A stretch of 64,000 bases of DNA from Micrococcales bacterium (GTDB lineage: Bacteria; Actinomycetota; Actinomycetes; S36-B12; UBA10799), in the NCBI GenBank assembly GCA_016703125.1, contig JADJCR010000015.1:124001-188000 (forward strand), written 5' to 3'. The notes beneath the pieces are model-generated. The model searched no databases and was not told the origin of the DNA. It worked only from the letters and a program-made list of their open reading frames with translations. The position numbers were made by a program, and so were the translations under genes. Of the stretch, positions 25,831 through 34,566 are shown in pieces. Numbering within the stretch: position 1 is the stretch's first letter; every line of letters starts with the position of its first letter.

Positions 25831-25995
25831 ATGACGGACAACGAAGACATCAAGGCCAAGATGCGCGAGGCGTTGGATCGCAAGCGCCCGCACGACTCCG
25901 CTGAGGGTCACGAGGAGCATCGCAAGCAGAAGGCCCCGGAGACCCGCGGCCCGGCCAGCGGCGACAAGCAGTTCCGCCGCAAAGCCGGCCCCTGA
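25831..25995 (+). CDS. Small DUF5302-like protein
   Basis: Fifty-four residues, highly charged: DIKAKMREALDRKRP, then HEEHRKQKAPETR, ending QFRRKAGP. The MREALDRK core and Lys/Arg-rich tail fit the small actinobacterial DUF5302 family, whose role is unknown. It is probably unstructured. GGGGAG lies seven bases before ATG 25831, which was chosen over an upstream ATG at 25771. Confidence 0.7.
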   Translation: MTDNEDIKAKMREALDRKRPHDSAEGHEEHRKQKAPETRGPASGDKQFRRKAGP

Positions 25996-26004
25996 TCCCG
26001 GCCG

Positions 26005-27335
26005 TCAATCCCCGGCGCACCGGCATCCGGCCACCCGGGCCACCAGTTCATCGATCGCCCCGGAGGCGGTCCAGACACTGATGTCGTTGGCCATCACCGC
26101 GTACGTCAGCAGTTGCCCGTCGCGGTCGCTGACCAGCCCGGCCAGCGCCGACGTCCCCGTGAGCGTGCCGGTCTTCCCGGACACCGCGCCGCGTCCCGGA
26201 CGCGCAGCCGGCGAGGCGAACCGCACCGCCAGCGAACCGTCGAAACCGGCCACCGGCAGCCCTGTGTAGACCGGCCACAGCCGACCGGGATCCGTCTGCA
26301 TTGCCGTGTTCAGCACCTGCACCAACTGCCGGGGACTGATGCGGTTGTCGCGCGACAGGCCGCTGCCGTCGTTGAGCACCAGGCCCTCGGTGTCGATCCC
26401 GAGATCGGCCAGCACCTCCAGCGTGGCCCTGGCCCCGCCGGCGAAGGTGGGTGCCTCGAGGACCTCACGGCCCACGTGGTGGGCCAGGATGTCCGCTTCC
26501 GTGTTGTCGGACACGAGCAGCATGTGCTCCACGAGGTCGGACAGCGGCGGCGACGATACCTGCGAGATCGCCTCGCCCGATCCGTTGCCCGGCTGCGGCG
26601 GCCCCGTCACGTCGATACCACGGTTCTGGAGCAACCGGGCGAACGCCTCGGCGGCGGTCCGCGGCGGATCGGCCGAGCGCGGGGCGGCCGGCGGGTTCGC
26701 CCGCCCGCCGTCGGCCGACAGCGCCGTGATCGGCGCAACCACGCCGATGGTCAGGAAGTCGTCACCCCAGAAGGGCGCCTGCGCCGGTGGCGCGAACAAC
26801 GAGGCGTCGTAGCGCAACTGCACCGCACCGACGCCGGCCTCCCGCAGAGCAGCAGCCGTCAGCCGGGCCAGGCGCGCCAAGGAGGCGTTGGCGTTGATCC
26901 CCCGCCCGGTGGAAAATGTCGTCAACTGCGGGTCACCGCCGCCGACCAGCACGATCGTGGAGCCGTCGCGCGTCACCCGGGTGACGAAGCGCGCCTCCGG
27001 CCGAACACCTTCAGCACCGCAGCGGCGGTGAGCAGCTTCGTGGTCGATGCGGGCATCAGCGCGGAGTCTGCCGCCCGTTCCACCTCAAGTTCGGCCGGAC
27101 TGGCGAAAGCGTCGAACGCCAACCCCTTCACCGAACCCAGTGCGCGGTCCTTCCACGCGGCGTCGACCTTGCGGGCCAGGCGCGTGCGGTCCACCGGCCG
27201 GATACCGTCCACGGGTGCGAGCACCTGGTAGTCCGGTGGCACATCAACGGCACCTGCGGCACTCTGAAGTGTGACGGTCAGTCCCATCGCCAGCAGCGCC
27301 GTGGCCCCGGCCCTGACAGGCTTCGACACCCTCAC
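26005..27335 (-). pseudogene. dacB: D-alanyl-D-alanine carboxypeptidase/endopeptidase, PBP4 type (frameshifted)
   Basis: Penicillin-binding protein 4 class (S13) enzyme that trims or cleaves peptidoglycan cross-links outside the membrane. An N-terminal hydrophobic stretch (GATALLAMGLTVTLQSAAGA) is a signal peptide. The active-site serine is in LMPASTTKLLTAAAVLK (SxxK). The SxN-type motif is in LLVSDNTEADILAHHVG, and the KTG motif in VSGKTGTLTGTSALAGL. The frame breaks at 26999-27000, where one G of a short run is missing; adding it restores KVFGPEARFVTRVTRDGST. TAGTGT lies seven bases before GTG 27335. The break is likely a consensus error. Confidence 0.85.
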
Positions 27336-27342
27336 GTGGTGA

Positions 27343-27348
27343 ACACTA
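27343..27348 (-). promoter_or_regulatory. Putative -10 box (TAGTGT) for dacB
   Basis: On the minus strand TAGTGT ends seven bases before GTG 27335, in the gap shared with the divergent pyrophosphatase gene. Confidence 0.45.
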
Positions 27349-27377
27349 GGCCATACCAGCAGGAGTCAGGAGCGACA

Positions 27378-27917
27378 GTGGAATTCGATGTCACGATCGA
27401 GATCCCGGCCGGCAGCCGGAACAAGTACGAGGTCGACCACGTGTCGGGACGCCTGAAACTCGACCGCATGCTGTTCACGTCCACTCGCTATCCCCACGAC
27501 TACGGTTTCGTGGACAACACCCTCGGGGAGGACGGCGACCCCCTTGATGCGCTGGTCCTGCTGGACGAGCCCACGTTCCCGGGCTGCCTGATCCGCTGTC
27601 GCACCATCGGGATGTTCCGTATGACCGACGAGGCCGGCGGCGACGACAAGTTGATCTGCGTGCCGGTCGCCGACCCCCGGCTGGAGCACCTGCGCGACAT
27701 CTACCACATGGCCGAGTTCGACCGCCTTGAGGTGCAGCACTTCTTCGAGGTCTACAAGGACCTCGAGCCCGGCAAGTCCGTCGAGGGGGCGACATGGGAG
27801 GGCAGGGAGGCCGCCGAGCGGGAGGTGGTCGCCTCGCAGAAGCGGTTCGAGGAGCACGGCCACGGCGTGGCGACCGGTCCGGCGATCGCACCACCGCACC
27901 CGCCCGAGACGGAGTAG
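27378..27917 (+). CDS. ppa: Inorganic pyrophosphatase (family I)
   Basis: Soluble, magnesium-dependent enzyme of 179 residues that hydrolyses pyrophosphate and pulls biosynthesis forward. The family is evident from IEIPAGSRNKYEVDHVSGR, then YPHDYGFVDNTLGEDGDPLD with the catalytic aspartates (DGDPLD). GTG 27378 has AGGAG before it and matches the usual N-terminus VEFDVTIEIP. Divergent from dacB. Confidence 0.95.
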   Translation: MEFDVTIEIPAGSRNKYEVDHVSGRLKLDRMLFTSTRYPHDYGFVDNTLGEDGDPLDALVLLDEPTFPGCLIRCRTIGMFRMTDEAGGDDKLICVPVADPRLEHLRDIYHMAEFDRLEVQHFFEVYKDLEPGKSVEGATWEGREAAEREVVASQKRFEEHGHGVATGPAIAPPHPPETE

Positions 27918-27947
27918 CCGGCCTCAAGGTGACCCCCGGCACCCGCC

Positions 27948-27953
27948 GATCAT
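27948..27953 (+). promoter_or_regulatory. Putative -10 box (GATCAT) for the second GGDEF-EAL gene
   Basis: GATCAT ends seven bases before GTG 27961, matching the NANNNT leaderless pattern. Confidence 0.35.
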
Positions 27954-27960
27954 TCCCACC

Positions 27961-29923
27961 GTGAGCGATCCTGCGAGCGGTCTGCGATTCGTGGTCGAGG
28001 CAGTGTTCGCGCGCCTGGCTGCTGACCGGGCCGCCCTGTGGGTGGCGACCCCCGACGGATGGACGCTGGCAGGGGCGCACGGGGTGACCGGAGCGCCCGA
28101 ACGGCTGCCGGACCCTGCCGGCCTCACCGAGGTGTTCGGCGCCCCGCCCACGCTCGTGCGCACGCCCGCCGACCCCGCCGCGGAGCCGGTCGCGGTGATC
28201 GCCGTGGTCACCGACCAGCCGCCAGCGCTCCTGCAGCGGATCCTCGACGAGGCTGCCGGGGTGCTGCGCCTGCTCCAGTGCGGCGCGGCCGACGGCGTGC
28301 TCGAAGCCCTCAGCGACCAGGCCGCCGTCCTCGACCCCGACGGGGTGGTGGTGCGGGTCAACGGGGCATGGTCCGACACTCCCGCCCCGCAGAGTGCGGT
28401 GGTGGCCAGGAGCCGAGTGGGCACGCACTACCCGGCAACGCTCGAGGCGCAGGGCTCCCGCCCGGCGCGCATCGCAGCCGACGGGATCCGCGCCGTCCTG
28501 GCCGGTGCGCTGCCGGGGTTCCAGTCGGACTACGACACCGACGTGGACGCTGGGCGTCGCTCGTTCAGCCTGCAGGTCGACCCGCTGCCAGCCGGGGGCG
28601 CGGTCGTGCGGCACATCGACATCTCCTTCCGCAAACACCTGCAGCGCCAAGCTCGCCCACCGGGCCACCCACGACCCCCTCACCGGTCTGCCCAACCGCA
28701 TGGTGATGGTCGACCGTCTCGGCCAGGCGCTGATCCGTTCGGCGCGCACCGGCGGCGGCGTCGCCCTGCTGTTCTGCGACGTCGACCGTTTCAAGCAGAT
28801 CAACGACTCGCAGGGCCATGCCGTGGGTGACCAGGTCCTCGAGGCCATCGCCCGCCGCCTGCAGAACACTGCGCGCCAGTCCGACGTCGTGGCGCGCTTC
28901 GGCGGCGACGAGTTCGTCGTGCTGCTCGAGGACATTGCCGACGAACAGACCGCCCAGGTGTTCGCCAAGGACCTGCAGGCCGCCCTCACTCATCCGATCG
29001 TCGTCGAGGGCCGACCGCTGCACTTCGGGGTGAGTGTGGGCATCGCCATGCATCCGGGCCGCAGCGCACCGGACAGCCGCGAGATCGCCGCGCTGCTCGC
29101 CGATGCTGACGCGGCGATGTACGCGGCCAAACTGGACGGGCGGGGCTCGGTCCACGTCTTCGAGCCGGCCGACCGCGACGCCAAACGCGACCCCGCCCAG
29201 ATCGCACCGGCACTGCGCACGGCGGCTCTCAACGACGAGATCCGCATGCTCGTCCAGCCGATCGTCGACCTGCGCGACGGGCGCATGACCGGGTACGAGT
29301 CCTTGGTGCGCTGGGACCTGCCCGCGGTCGGGCGGCTGTCCCCGGCGGACTTCCTGCAGACCGCGGAGGAGACCGGGGCGATCGTCCAGATCGGCCGCAG
29401 CATCCTGCGGCAGACGCTGTGGTTCGCGGCCGCGCTGCCCGAGCGGGTGCGGGTGTCGGCCAACGTGTCCTGGACCGAACTGGCCGAGGAGAGTTTCCCC
29501 GACACCGTGCTGTCCAGCCTGGACCGAGCCGGGGTGCCCGCCCACCGGCTGGACCTGGAGGTGGTGCTGCCGGCCGCCGCGGACCCCGCCTCCCTGTCCC
29601 GCCTGCACACGCTGGCCGAGCACGGCGTGGGCGTCACCCTCGATGCGTTCGGGCGCGTGCCGGTGGACCTTGCCACGCTGCCCGACGTGCGGGCCACCAC
29701 GTTGAAGGTCGACCGAGCGCTGACCGTTTACGCGACGCGCGGGGGCGCACCGGAACGACTGCTCGCCGAGATCGTCGGCCTGGCCGATCGCCTGGGCCTG
29801 TCCTGTGTCGCCGAGGGGGTCGAGACGCGGGCCCAGGCCGAGGCCGCCGCGGCCCTGGGTTTCCAGCGCGGCCAGGGATTCTACTTCGGCAAACCGGCCG
29901 ACCCGCAGGAGTTCCTGGACTGA
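27961..29923 (+). pseudogene. GGDEF-EAL protein with degenerate EAL domain (frameshifted)
   Basis: Cytoplasmic c-di-GMP protein. A GAF-like and a PAS-like segment occupy the first 220 residues (VEAVFARLAADRAALWVATP; LSDQAAVLDPDGVVVRVNG). The frame breaks near 28641-28650 at the start of the GGDEF domain, before AHRATHDPLTGLPNRM. The GGDEF site RFGGDEFVVL is intact and has an RxxD inhibitory site (RQSD) five residues before it. The EAL domain is eroded: ESL for EAL, LEVVLP for LEVTES, and DAFGRV for DDFGTG, though KVDRAL, AEGVET and QGFYFGKP remain. Cyclase activity is likely if the frame is intact; phosphodiesterase activity is unlikely. Confidence 0.82.
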
Positions 29924-29926
29924 CTC

Positions 29927-30601
29927 TCAAGCGGGCAGCAGGTCACGCACACTGCGCACCCGGCCGAGATTCTGCAGCACCCCGACCACCAGCAGCAACT
30001 GCCCGACGAGGTAGGTGGGCATGATGAACGCGCTGGCACCGTCCGGCAGCACATCGGACAGTTCGGTCAGCGCGATGAGGCTGTCGGAGAGCAGGAAGAA
30101 GGCACCACCCACCGCCGCCGCCGGCGAGACCCCGGTGGCCAGGACCGCCATCGTGACCAGTGCCGCGGCGTAGACCACCACCGTTACGGCCAGACCCCCG
30201 AGGCCCGGCAGCAGTAACGCGAGCAGCAGCACCCCGTACACCAGGTAGGGCAGCGCCAGCCAGGGCCGGCGGCGCAGCGGACCCAGTGCGGTGTAGGGGC
30301 GGAACCCGACGATGTAGCAGATCTGCGCGCCGAGGAACGCGGCGATCCCGAGCACGAAGAAGATGTCGCCATCGCCCATGAGCAGCAGGTCGCCCACCCA
30401 GGAGAACACGAGCGCCACGCCCACGCAGGTCACCAGTTGATTGCGCAGGCCATCGAGGCTGGAGACGAAATAGGCCAGCAGCAGCGGCATGAGCAGCGTC
30501 TTCGAGGTCATATCAACAACCGGCACGGACACGAACACGTTGACCAGGGACGCCACGAGGTACGCCGCGAGCCACCAGTGTGCGGTTCGGCGGCGGAACA
30601 T
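29927..30601 (-). CDS. Lysoplasmalogenase family membrane protein (YhhN/TMEM86)
   Basis: An integral membrane protein of 224 residues with seven or eight hydrophobic helices. Family landmarks: SKTLLMPLLLAYF, FSWVGDLLLMGDGDIFFVLG and GAFFLLSDSLIAL. Animal members hydrolyse the vinyl ether of lysoplasmalogens; bacterial substrates are unclear. I chose ATG 30601 because CACACT lies seven bases upstream in the leaderless spacing. A TTG at 30643 would add 14 residues. Confidence 0.85.
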   Translation of the reverse strand: MFRRRTAHWWLAAYLVASLVNVFVSVPVVDMTSKTLLMPLLLAYFVSSLDGLRNQLVTCVGVALVFSWVGDLLLMGDGDIFFVLGIAAFLGAQICYIVGFRPYTALGPLRRRPWLALPYLVYGVLLLALLLPGLGGLAVTVVVYAAALVTMAVLATGVSPAAAVGGAFFLLSDSLIALTELSDVLPDGASAFIMPTYLVGQLLLVVGVLQNLGRVRSVRDLLPA

Positions 30602-30655
30602 GTCCGCCAGTGTGTCAGGTGCTGGGGCACGGCGGGTGGGCAACGCAACGCACCC

Positions 30656-31435
30656 TCAGACGTACATCACCTGCGTCTGCTCGCTGTAGGCCACCGGTAC
30701 CCCGTTGCGGACCAGCATCCCGGTCACGGTCGACAGCGGGCCGCTGCGCCAGCTTGCCTCCTCGCGCAGCCACGACCACTGCTGGCCGTCGCAGTTGTCC
30801 ACGTCACCGTGGAAGTGCACGTGCCAGCGCACACTGCTGGCGGCCACCGGCTTGGACACCAGCGACATCACCGGGGGCGGCCAGGCGTCGATGTGGCACA
30901 TCAGTGCCGCGACCCCGAGCGCCGGACCCTGGTTGCGCACCCAGCCGCCGGTCACCGCGCGCTGCGAGCCGCTCATCGGGAAGTCCCCCTCGCCGTAGCG
31001 CACCTGCAGGTTCTGCAGGAACACCGGCGTGAGCCCCTCGATGTGCGGCGCCTCGACGGCCTGCTCGAAGGTGCGTTCCGGCTCCGGCACGTCCGGCACG
31101 CTGTCCAGCGGCCCCGCCCCCGGTGCAGCCAGCAGGAAGCGGCCCACAGCCGCCTGCTTCCCGTTCTGCTCCAGCACCACCGCCAGGTGGGTCATGTTCC
31201 GGCCGGCCCGGCGGCCGTCGAGGCGCAGGCTGATCGGCCCGGGCGCCACCGGTTCCAGGAAGTAGATGTCCGCGCTGCGGATCGATCGCTCGTCGGCTGC
31301 CTGCGCGGCACGCACGAGGTACCCGGCGACCAGCCCGCCGAACGTCGTACGGCCCTGCGACCAGCCCTCCGGGACCACCGCGGTCCAGCCGGCGTCGATT
31401 GCAGTGAGGGCCAGCGCCTCCTCCAGATCCACCAT
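30656..31435 (-). CDS. Acyl-CoA thioesterase-like protein (double hotdog)
   Basis: A 259-residue protein with two hotdog halves in the thioesterase style: EGWSQGRTTFGGLVAGYLVR in the first and NQGPALGVAALMCHIDAWPP in the second. VKWHVHFHGD-like core (SVRWHVHFHGD) and YSEQTQVMYV end the protein. Members hydrolyse acyl-CoA esters. GAGACT lies six bases before ATG 31435. Confidence 0.82.
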   Translation of the reverse strand: MVDLEEALALTAIDAGWTAVVPEGWSQGRTTFGGLVAGYLVRAAQAADERSIRSADIYFLEPVAPGPISLRLDGRRAGRNMTHLAVVLEQNGKQAAVGRFLLAAPGAGPLDSVPDVPEPERTFEQAVEAPHIEGLTPVFLQNLQVRYGEGDFPMSGSQRAVTGGWVRNQGPALGVAALMCHIDAWPPPVMSLVSKPVAASSVRWHVHFHGDVDNCDGQQWSWLREEASWRSGPLSTVTGMLVRNGVPVAYSEQTQVMYV

Positions 31436-31502
31436 GCCCGAAGTCTCGCAGGCTGCCCGCGTTCAGCACGCAACCGGTGCGGCGACGGGGTAAGCAAGAG
31501 AC

Positions 31503-32879
31503 ATGTCCGACAGCACAGGCAGCGCTGCCGCATTCGGCACACCCCGCCCGAGCCGGCGCAAGCGCCGCGCCGAGGGTCGCGCGACCCGCAAGCGGGTACC
31601 GCTGGACGCCTTGGCCGCAGTTCCCGAGCAGCGCGGGGACGCACTCGGCCTGCTGGCCGGGCAGGAGCGAGACCGCCTGCAGTCACTGATCGCCCTGCGC
31701 CACGATCGCATGTCCGCCGACCCGTTCGCATTCCTGCGCGGCGCTGCCATCGTCATGGCCGACGACCTGAGCCGCACGCCCAACAGTGGCATCACGGTGC
31801 AGTTGTGCGGCGACGCCCACATCGCGAACTTCGGGCTGTTCGCCTCCCCAGAACGCACGCTGGTCTTCGACCTCAACGACTTCGACGAGACGCTGCCGGG
31901 GCCGTTCGAGTGGGACGTCAAGCGGATGGCCGCAAGCCTCGCGGTGGCCGGCGAGGTCAACGACCACAAGGACAAGCAGATCCGCAAGGCCTCCCTGGCG
32001 GCGGTGCGGTCCTACCGCGAGACGATGGAGACGTTGTGCCGCATGCCGGCTCTGACGGTCTGGTCGGCGGCACTCGACTTCGACGACCTGCTGCAGGCGG
32101 CGCGCAAGACCCCGCTGGGCAAGGCCGTGGAGAAGGCGGGCAGACGCGCCGGCAAGCGCACGGGTGACAGCGCCGTGGCCCGTTTCACCGAGGAGGTCGA
32201 CGGTGTCCGCCGGTTCCGGGCCGACCCGCCCTTGCTGGTGCCGGTCCCGCAGGCCGACTCCGCTCGGGTCGAACAGGACCTCGCCGCCGTCTACGCGCAG
32301 TACCTGGCCACGCTGCAACCGGATCGCATCGCGCTGCTGATGCGGTTCTCCTACGTGGACGTCGCGCAGAAGGTCGTCGGCGTCGGGAGCGTCGGCACTC
32401 TGGCTCTGGTGCTGCTGCTGCAGACCGGGGACAAGGAGCACTTGATCCTGCAGGTCAAGCAGGCGACCCAATCAGTGCTCGAGCCGTACCTGGGCCCCAG
32501 CGAGTTCGGCGAATCCGGCAAGCGGGTGGTCGTGGGACAGCGGGTGCTGCAAGTGGTCGGCGACCCCCTCCTGGGCTGGTCCCACAGCTTCGGTGCGCAC
32601 CCGTTCGACTTCTACGTGCGGCAGTTGCAGGACATGAAGGGCGCCATCGAGCCCGGTGATCTGGACCCCGACGAACTGTCCATCTACGGCCAGGTCTGCG
32701 GTGCGGTACTGGCCCGGGCGCACGCTCGGGGCGGCAACTCCGCCCTGATCGCGGGGTACCTCGGCGACGACGACGACTTCGACGAGGCCATCACGGATTT
32801 CGCCACGTCTTACGCGGACATCAACCGCGGCGACCACCAGGCGCTACGGGCGAGCGTGCGCGCCAGCGCCAGGCGTTAG
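31503..32879 (+). CDS. DUF2252 domain protein
   Basis: A 458-residue protein of the kinase-like DUF2252 family. Landmarks: MSADPFAFLRGAAIVMADDL, QLCGDAHIANFGLFASPER, DLNDFDETLPGPFEWDVKR and VGVGSVGTLALVLLL. The GDAHxxNFG and DLNDFDE segments resemble the catalytic and metal loops of aminoglycoside phosphotransferases, so phosphoryl transfer is plausible but unproved. It ends at TAG 32879; the last 15 bases of the gene are duplicated at 33111-33125 in the repeat array that follows. Confidence 0.88.
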   Translation: MSDSTGSAAAFGTPRPSRRKRRAEGRATRKRVPLDALAAVPEQRGDALGLLAGQERDRLQSLIALRHDRMSADPFAFLRGAAIVMADDLSRTPNSGITVQLCGDAHIANFGLFASPERTLVFDLNDFDETLPGPFEWDVKRMAASLAVAGEVNDHKDKQIRKASLAAVRSYRETMETLCRMPALTVWSAALDFDDLLQAARKTPLGKAVEKAGRRAGKRTGDSAVARFTEEVDGVRRFRADPPLLVPVPQADSARVEQDLAAVYAQYLATLQPDRIALLMRFSYVDVAQKVVGVGSVGTLALVLLLQTGDKEHLILQVKQATQSVLEPYLGPSEFGESGKRVVVGQRVLQVVGDPLLGWSHSFGAHPFDFYVRQLQDMKGAIEPGDLDPDELSIYGQVCGAVLARAHARGGNSALIAGYLGDDDDFDEAITDFATSYADINRGDHQALRASVRASARR

Positions 32880-32885
32880 CCAAAC

Positions 32886-33190
32886 CGACACCCGGGAGCG
32901 ATCCAACCGCGCAGTTTCGCTCCCCGATGACCGCAACACTCCCCGATCCACCAAGCGCGCACGCAACCGCGGGAACCGCGACCCCGTGCTACCGACCCCG
33001 ACACCCGGGAGCGATCCGGCCGCGCAGTTTCGCTCCCCGACGCCCGAACCTCTCCCCCCTTCCGCCGCGGAGGCCCAGCGAAGCCGACGCCGCCCCCACT
33101 CGCCCACTCCAGCGCCAGGCGTTAGCGAAACCGACACCCGGGAGCGATCCAACCGCGCAGTTTCGCTCCCCGATGACCGAACCTCTCCCC
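32886..33190. repeat. Repeat family A array, three copies
   Basis: Cores with CCCGGGAGCGATCC start at 32891, 33004 and 33137. Each is followed by CGCGCAGTTTCGCTCCCCGA, so GGGAGCGA and TCGCTCCC form an 8-bp stem around a 15-base loop. Copy 3 is preceded by CCAGCGCCAGGCGTTAGC (33109-33125), a duplicate of the end of the DUF2252 gene (32863-32880). So a segment of about 75 bases was duplicated at a distance of 246 bases. No gene lies in 32880-33274. Confidence 0.85.
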
Positions 33191-33225
33191 CTTCCTCCGC
33201 GGCGCCATGGCATGACGCCGTGGGA

Positions 33226-33242
33226 ATACCCCGGTGGCGTAT
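33226..33242. promoter_or_regulatory. Candidate CsoR operator
   Basis: Pseudopalindrome ATACCCC-GGT-GGCGTAT with one mismatch between half-sites, 32 bases before the csoR ATG. GC-rich dyads with ATACCCC-type arms are typical targets of CsoR repressors, so autoregulation by copper is likely. Confidence 0.5.
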
Positions 33243-33274
33243 CGTGTTGCCCCGAACGACGAAAGGTCGCCCAT

Positions 33275-33553
33275 ATGCAGATCGACGACGAGACCAAGAA
33301 GGCGCAGATCCATCGACTGCGCCGCATCGAGGGACAGGTGCGCGGCCTGCAGCGGCTCATCGACAGCGAGAGTGACTGCGTGGATGTGCTGACGCAGGTG
33401 TCGGCCACCACCCGGGCGCTGGAGTCGTTCGCCATCCAACTCGTCGAGCAGCACCTGCAGACCTGCGTGCGCGAGGCCAGCCAGGAGGGCGTCGACCCGG
33501 AGGCGAAAGTCTTGGAACTATCGGCAGCCATTGCCAGATTGGTGCGGTCATGA
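33275..33553 (+). CDS. csoR: Copper-sensing transcriptional repressor, CsoR family
   Basis: A 92-residue all-helical repressor. The Cu(I) ligands fit the CsoR pattern: Cys35 (SDCVDVL), His60 and Cys64 (QHLQTC). IHRLRRIEGQVRGLQRLI is the family N-terminus. It releases DNA when it binds copper. Its stop overlaps the ATG of the copper chaperone gene (ATGA). GAAAGG lies about eight bases before ATG 33275. No copper-exporting ATPase is in this window. Confidence 0.93.
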   Translation: MQIDDETKKAQIHRLRRIEGQVRGLQRLIDSESDCVDVLTQVSATTRALESFAIQLVEQHLQTCVREASQEGVDPEAKVLELSAAIARLVRS

Positions 33554-33762
33554 GCCAGGAACTGAAGGTGCGCGGTTTGACGTGCGGGCACTGCGTGCAC
33601 GCCGTGACCGAGGAACTCACCGCGCTGGACGGCGTCTCGGCCGTCAGCGTCGACCTCGTCCCGGATGGCGTCTCCACCGTGACCGTGGACGCCACCGGGG
33701 CGCTCGACGCGCAGCAGGTCCGCTTCGCGCTGGCCGAGGCCGGGGACTACGAACTCGTCTGA
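33550..33762 (+). CDS. copZ: Copper chaperone, heavy-metal-associated domain
   Basis: Seventy-residue ferredoxin-like HMA protein. The metal site is Cys12 and Cys15 in GLTCGHC, and VTEELTALDGVSAVSVDL follows as in CopZ. It carries Cu(I) to exporters. It overlaps csoR by four bases, so expression is coupled to the repressor. Confidence 0.93.
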   Translation: MSQELKVRGLTCGHCVHAVTEELTALDGVSAVSVDLVPDGVSTVTVDATGALDAQQVRFALAEAGDYELV

Positions 33763-33774
33763 TCGAACGCGTCT

Positions 33775-33780
33775 TACAGT
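33775..33780 (+). promoter_or_regulatory. Putative -10 box (TACAGT) for the lipase-like gene
   Basis: TACAGT ends six bases before GTG 33787. Confidence 0.45.
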
Positions 33781-33786
33781 GAAGAT

Positions 33787-34566
33787 GTGAAAGCGTCGTT
33801 GGTCTTCATCCACGGACGCTGGGCCCAGAGCGGTGACTGGGTGGGCGCGATCAACACCGGCCTCACCACATCCGGCCGGGAGCCACTGGCCGACGACATC
33901 GACGTCTTCGAAGTGGACTACGCCGACGTCCTGCACGACGTGCTCGCCTCGATGCCCGAGCGCGAGATCGAGGCGACCGAGCCGTCCGCGGACTACGCCC
34001 GCCACCAGCGCATGGTCCGGCTGGGCATGCACCCCTACACCCGGCGCCCCACCAGCCCCTACGACTTCTTCCCCAAGGAATGGGTCACCCGGTTCCTCAT
34101 GAGCCGGATGCCCGAGATCCAGCGCTACCGGGCCAATCCCGAGGTCAGGGCGGCGGTGCGGGCCCGATGCCTCGAGCAACTGCCCAAGGGCGACCTGCTG
34201 ATCGTCGGGCACAGCCTCGGGGCCGTGGTCGCGTTCGATCTGCTGCACTACCTGCCCAAGGACACCCACGTGGAACTGCTGCTGACCATCGGCAGCCCGA
34301 TGGCCCGCAAACCCTGGCGGCGGACCCTCGCGGAGTACCGCGGGCAGTTCCCCACCGGCCCGGTGACGACCTGGGTGAACCTCGTCAACAAGGGCGACTG
34401 GGTGACCGGCGGCGACGGCATCCATCTGTGGTATCCACAGGCCATCGACACCTTCGCCAGCTTGGGCCTGGGCATGCACGGCGAGACGCACTACCTGGCC
34501 TCCGAACCGGCCGGGGTGGCGATCGGGGACGCCGTCACCAGAGCGCGCACCCGGGCCCACCGGTGA
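33787..34566 (+). CDS. Alpha/beta hydrolase, lipase-like
   Basis: A 259-residue soluble protein. LVFIHGRWAQSGDWV is the oxyanion region, and LLIVGHSLGAVVAFDLLHYL contains the nucleophile elbow (GHSLG). A possible acid lies in NLVNKGDWVTGGDG and a His in GMHGETHYL, as in lipase-like proteins. The substrate is unknown. Start GTG 33787; the stop overlaps the next GTG (GTGA), so it is coupled to the nitrilase gene. Confidence 0.8.
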   Translation: MKASLVFIHGRWAQSGDWVGAINTGLTTSGREPLADDIDVFEVDYADVLHDVLASMPEREIEATEPSADYARHQRMVRLGMHPYTRRPTSPYDFFPKEWVTRFLMSRMPEIQRYRANPEVRAAVRARCLEQLPKGDLLIVGHSLGAVVAFDLLHYLPKDTHVELLLTIGSPMARKPWRRTLAEYRGQFPTGPVTTWVNLVNKGDWVTGGDGIHLWYPQAIDTFASLGLGMHGETHYLASEPAGVAIGDAVTRARTRAHR

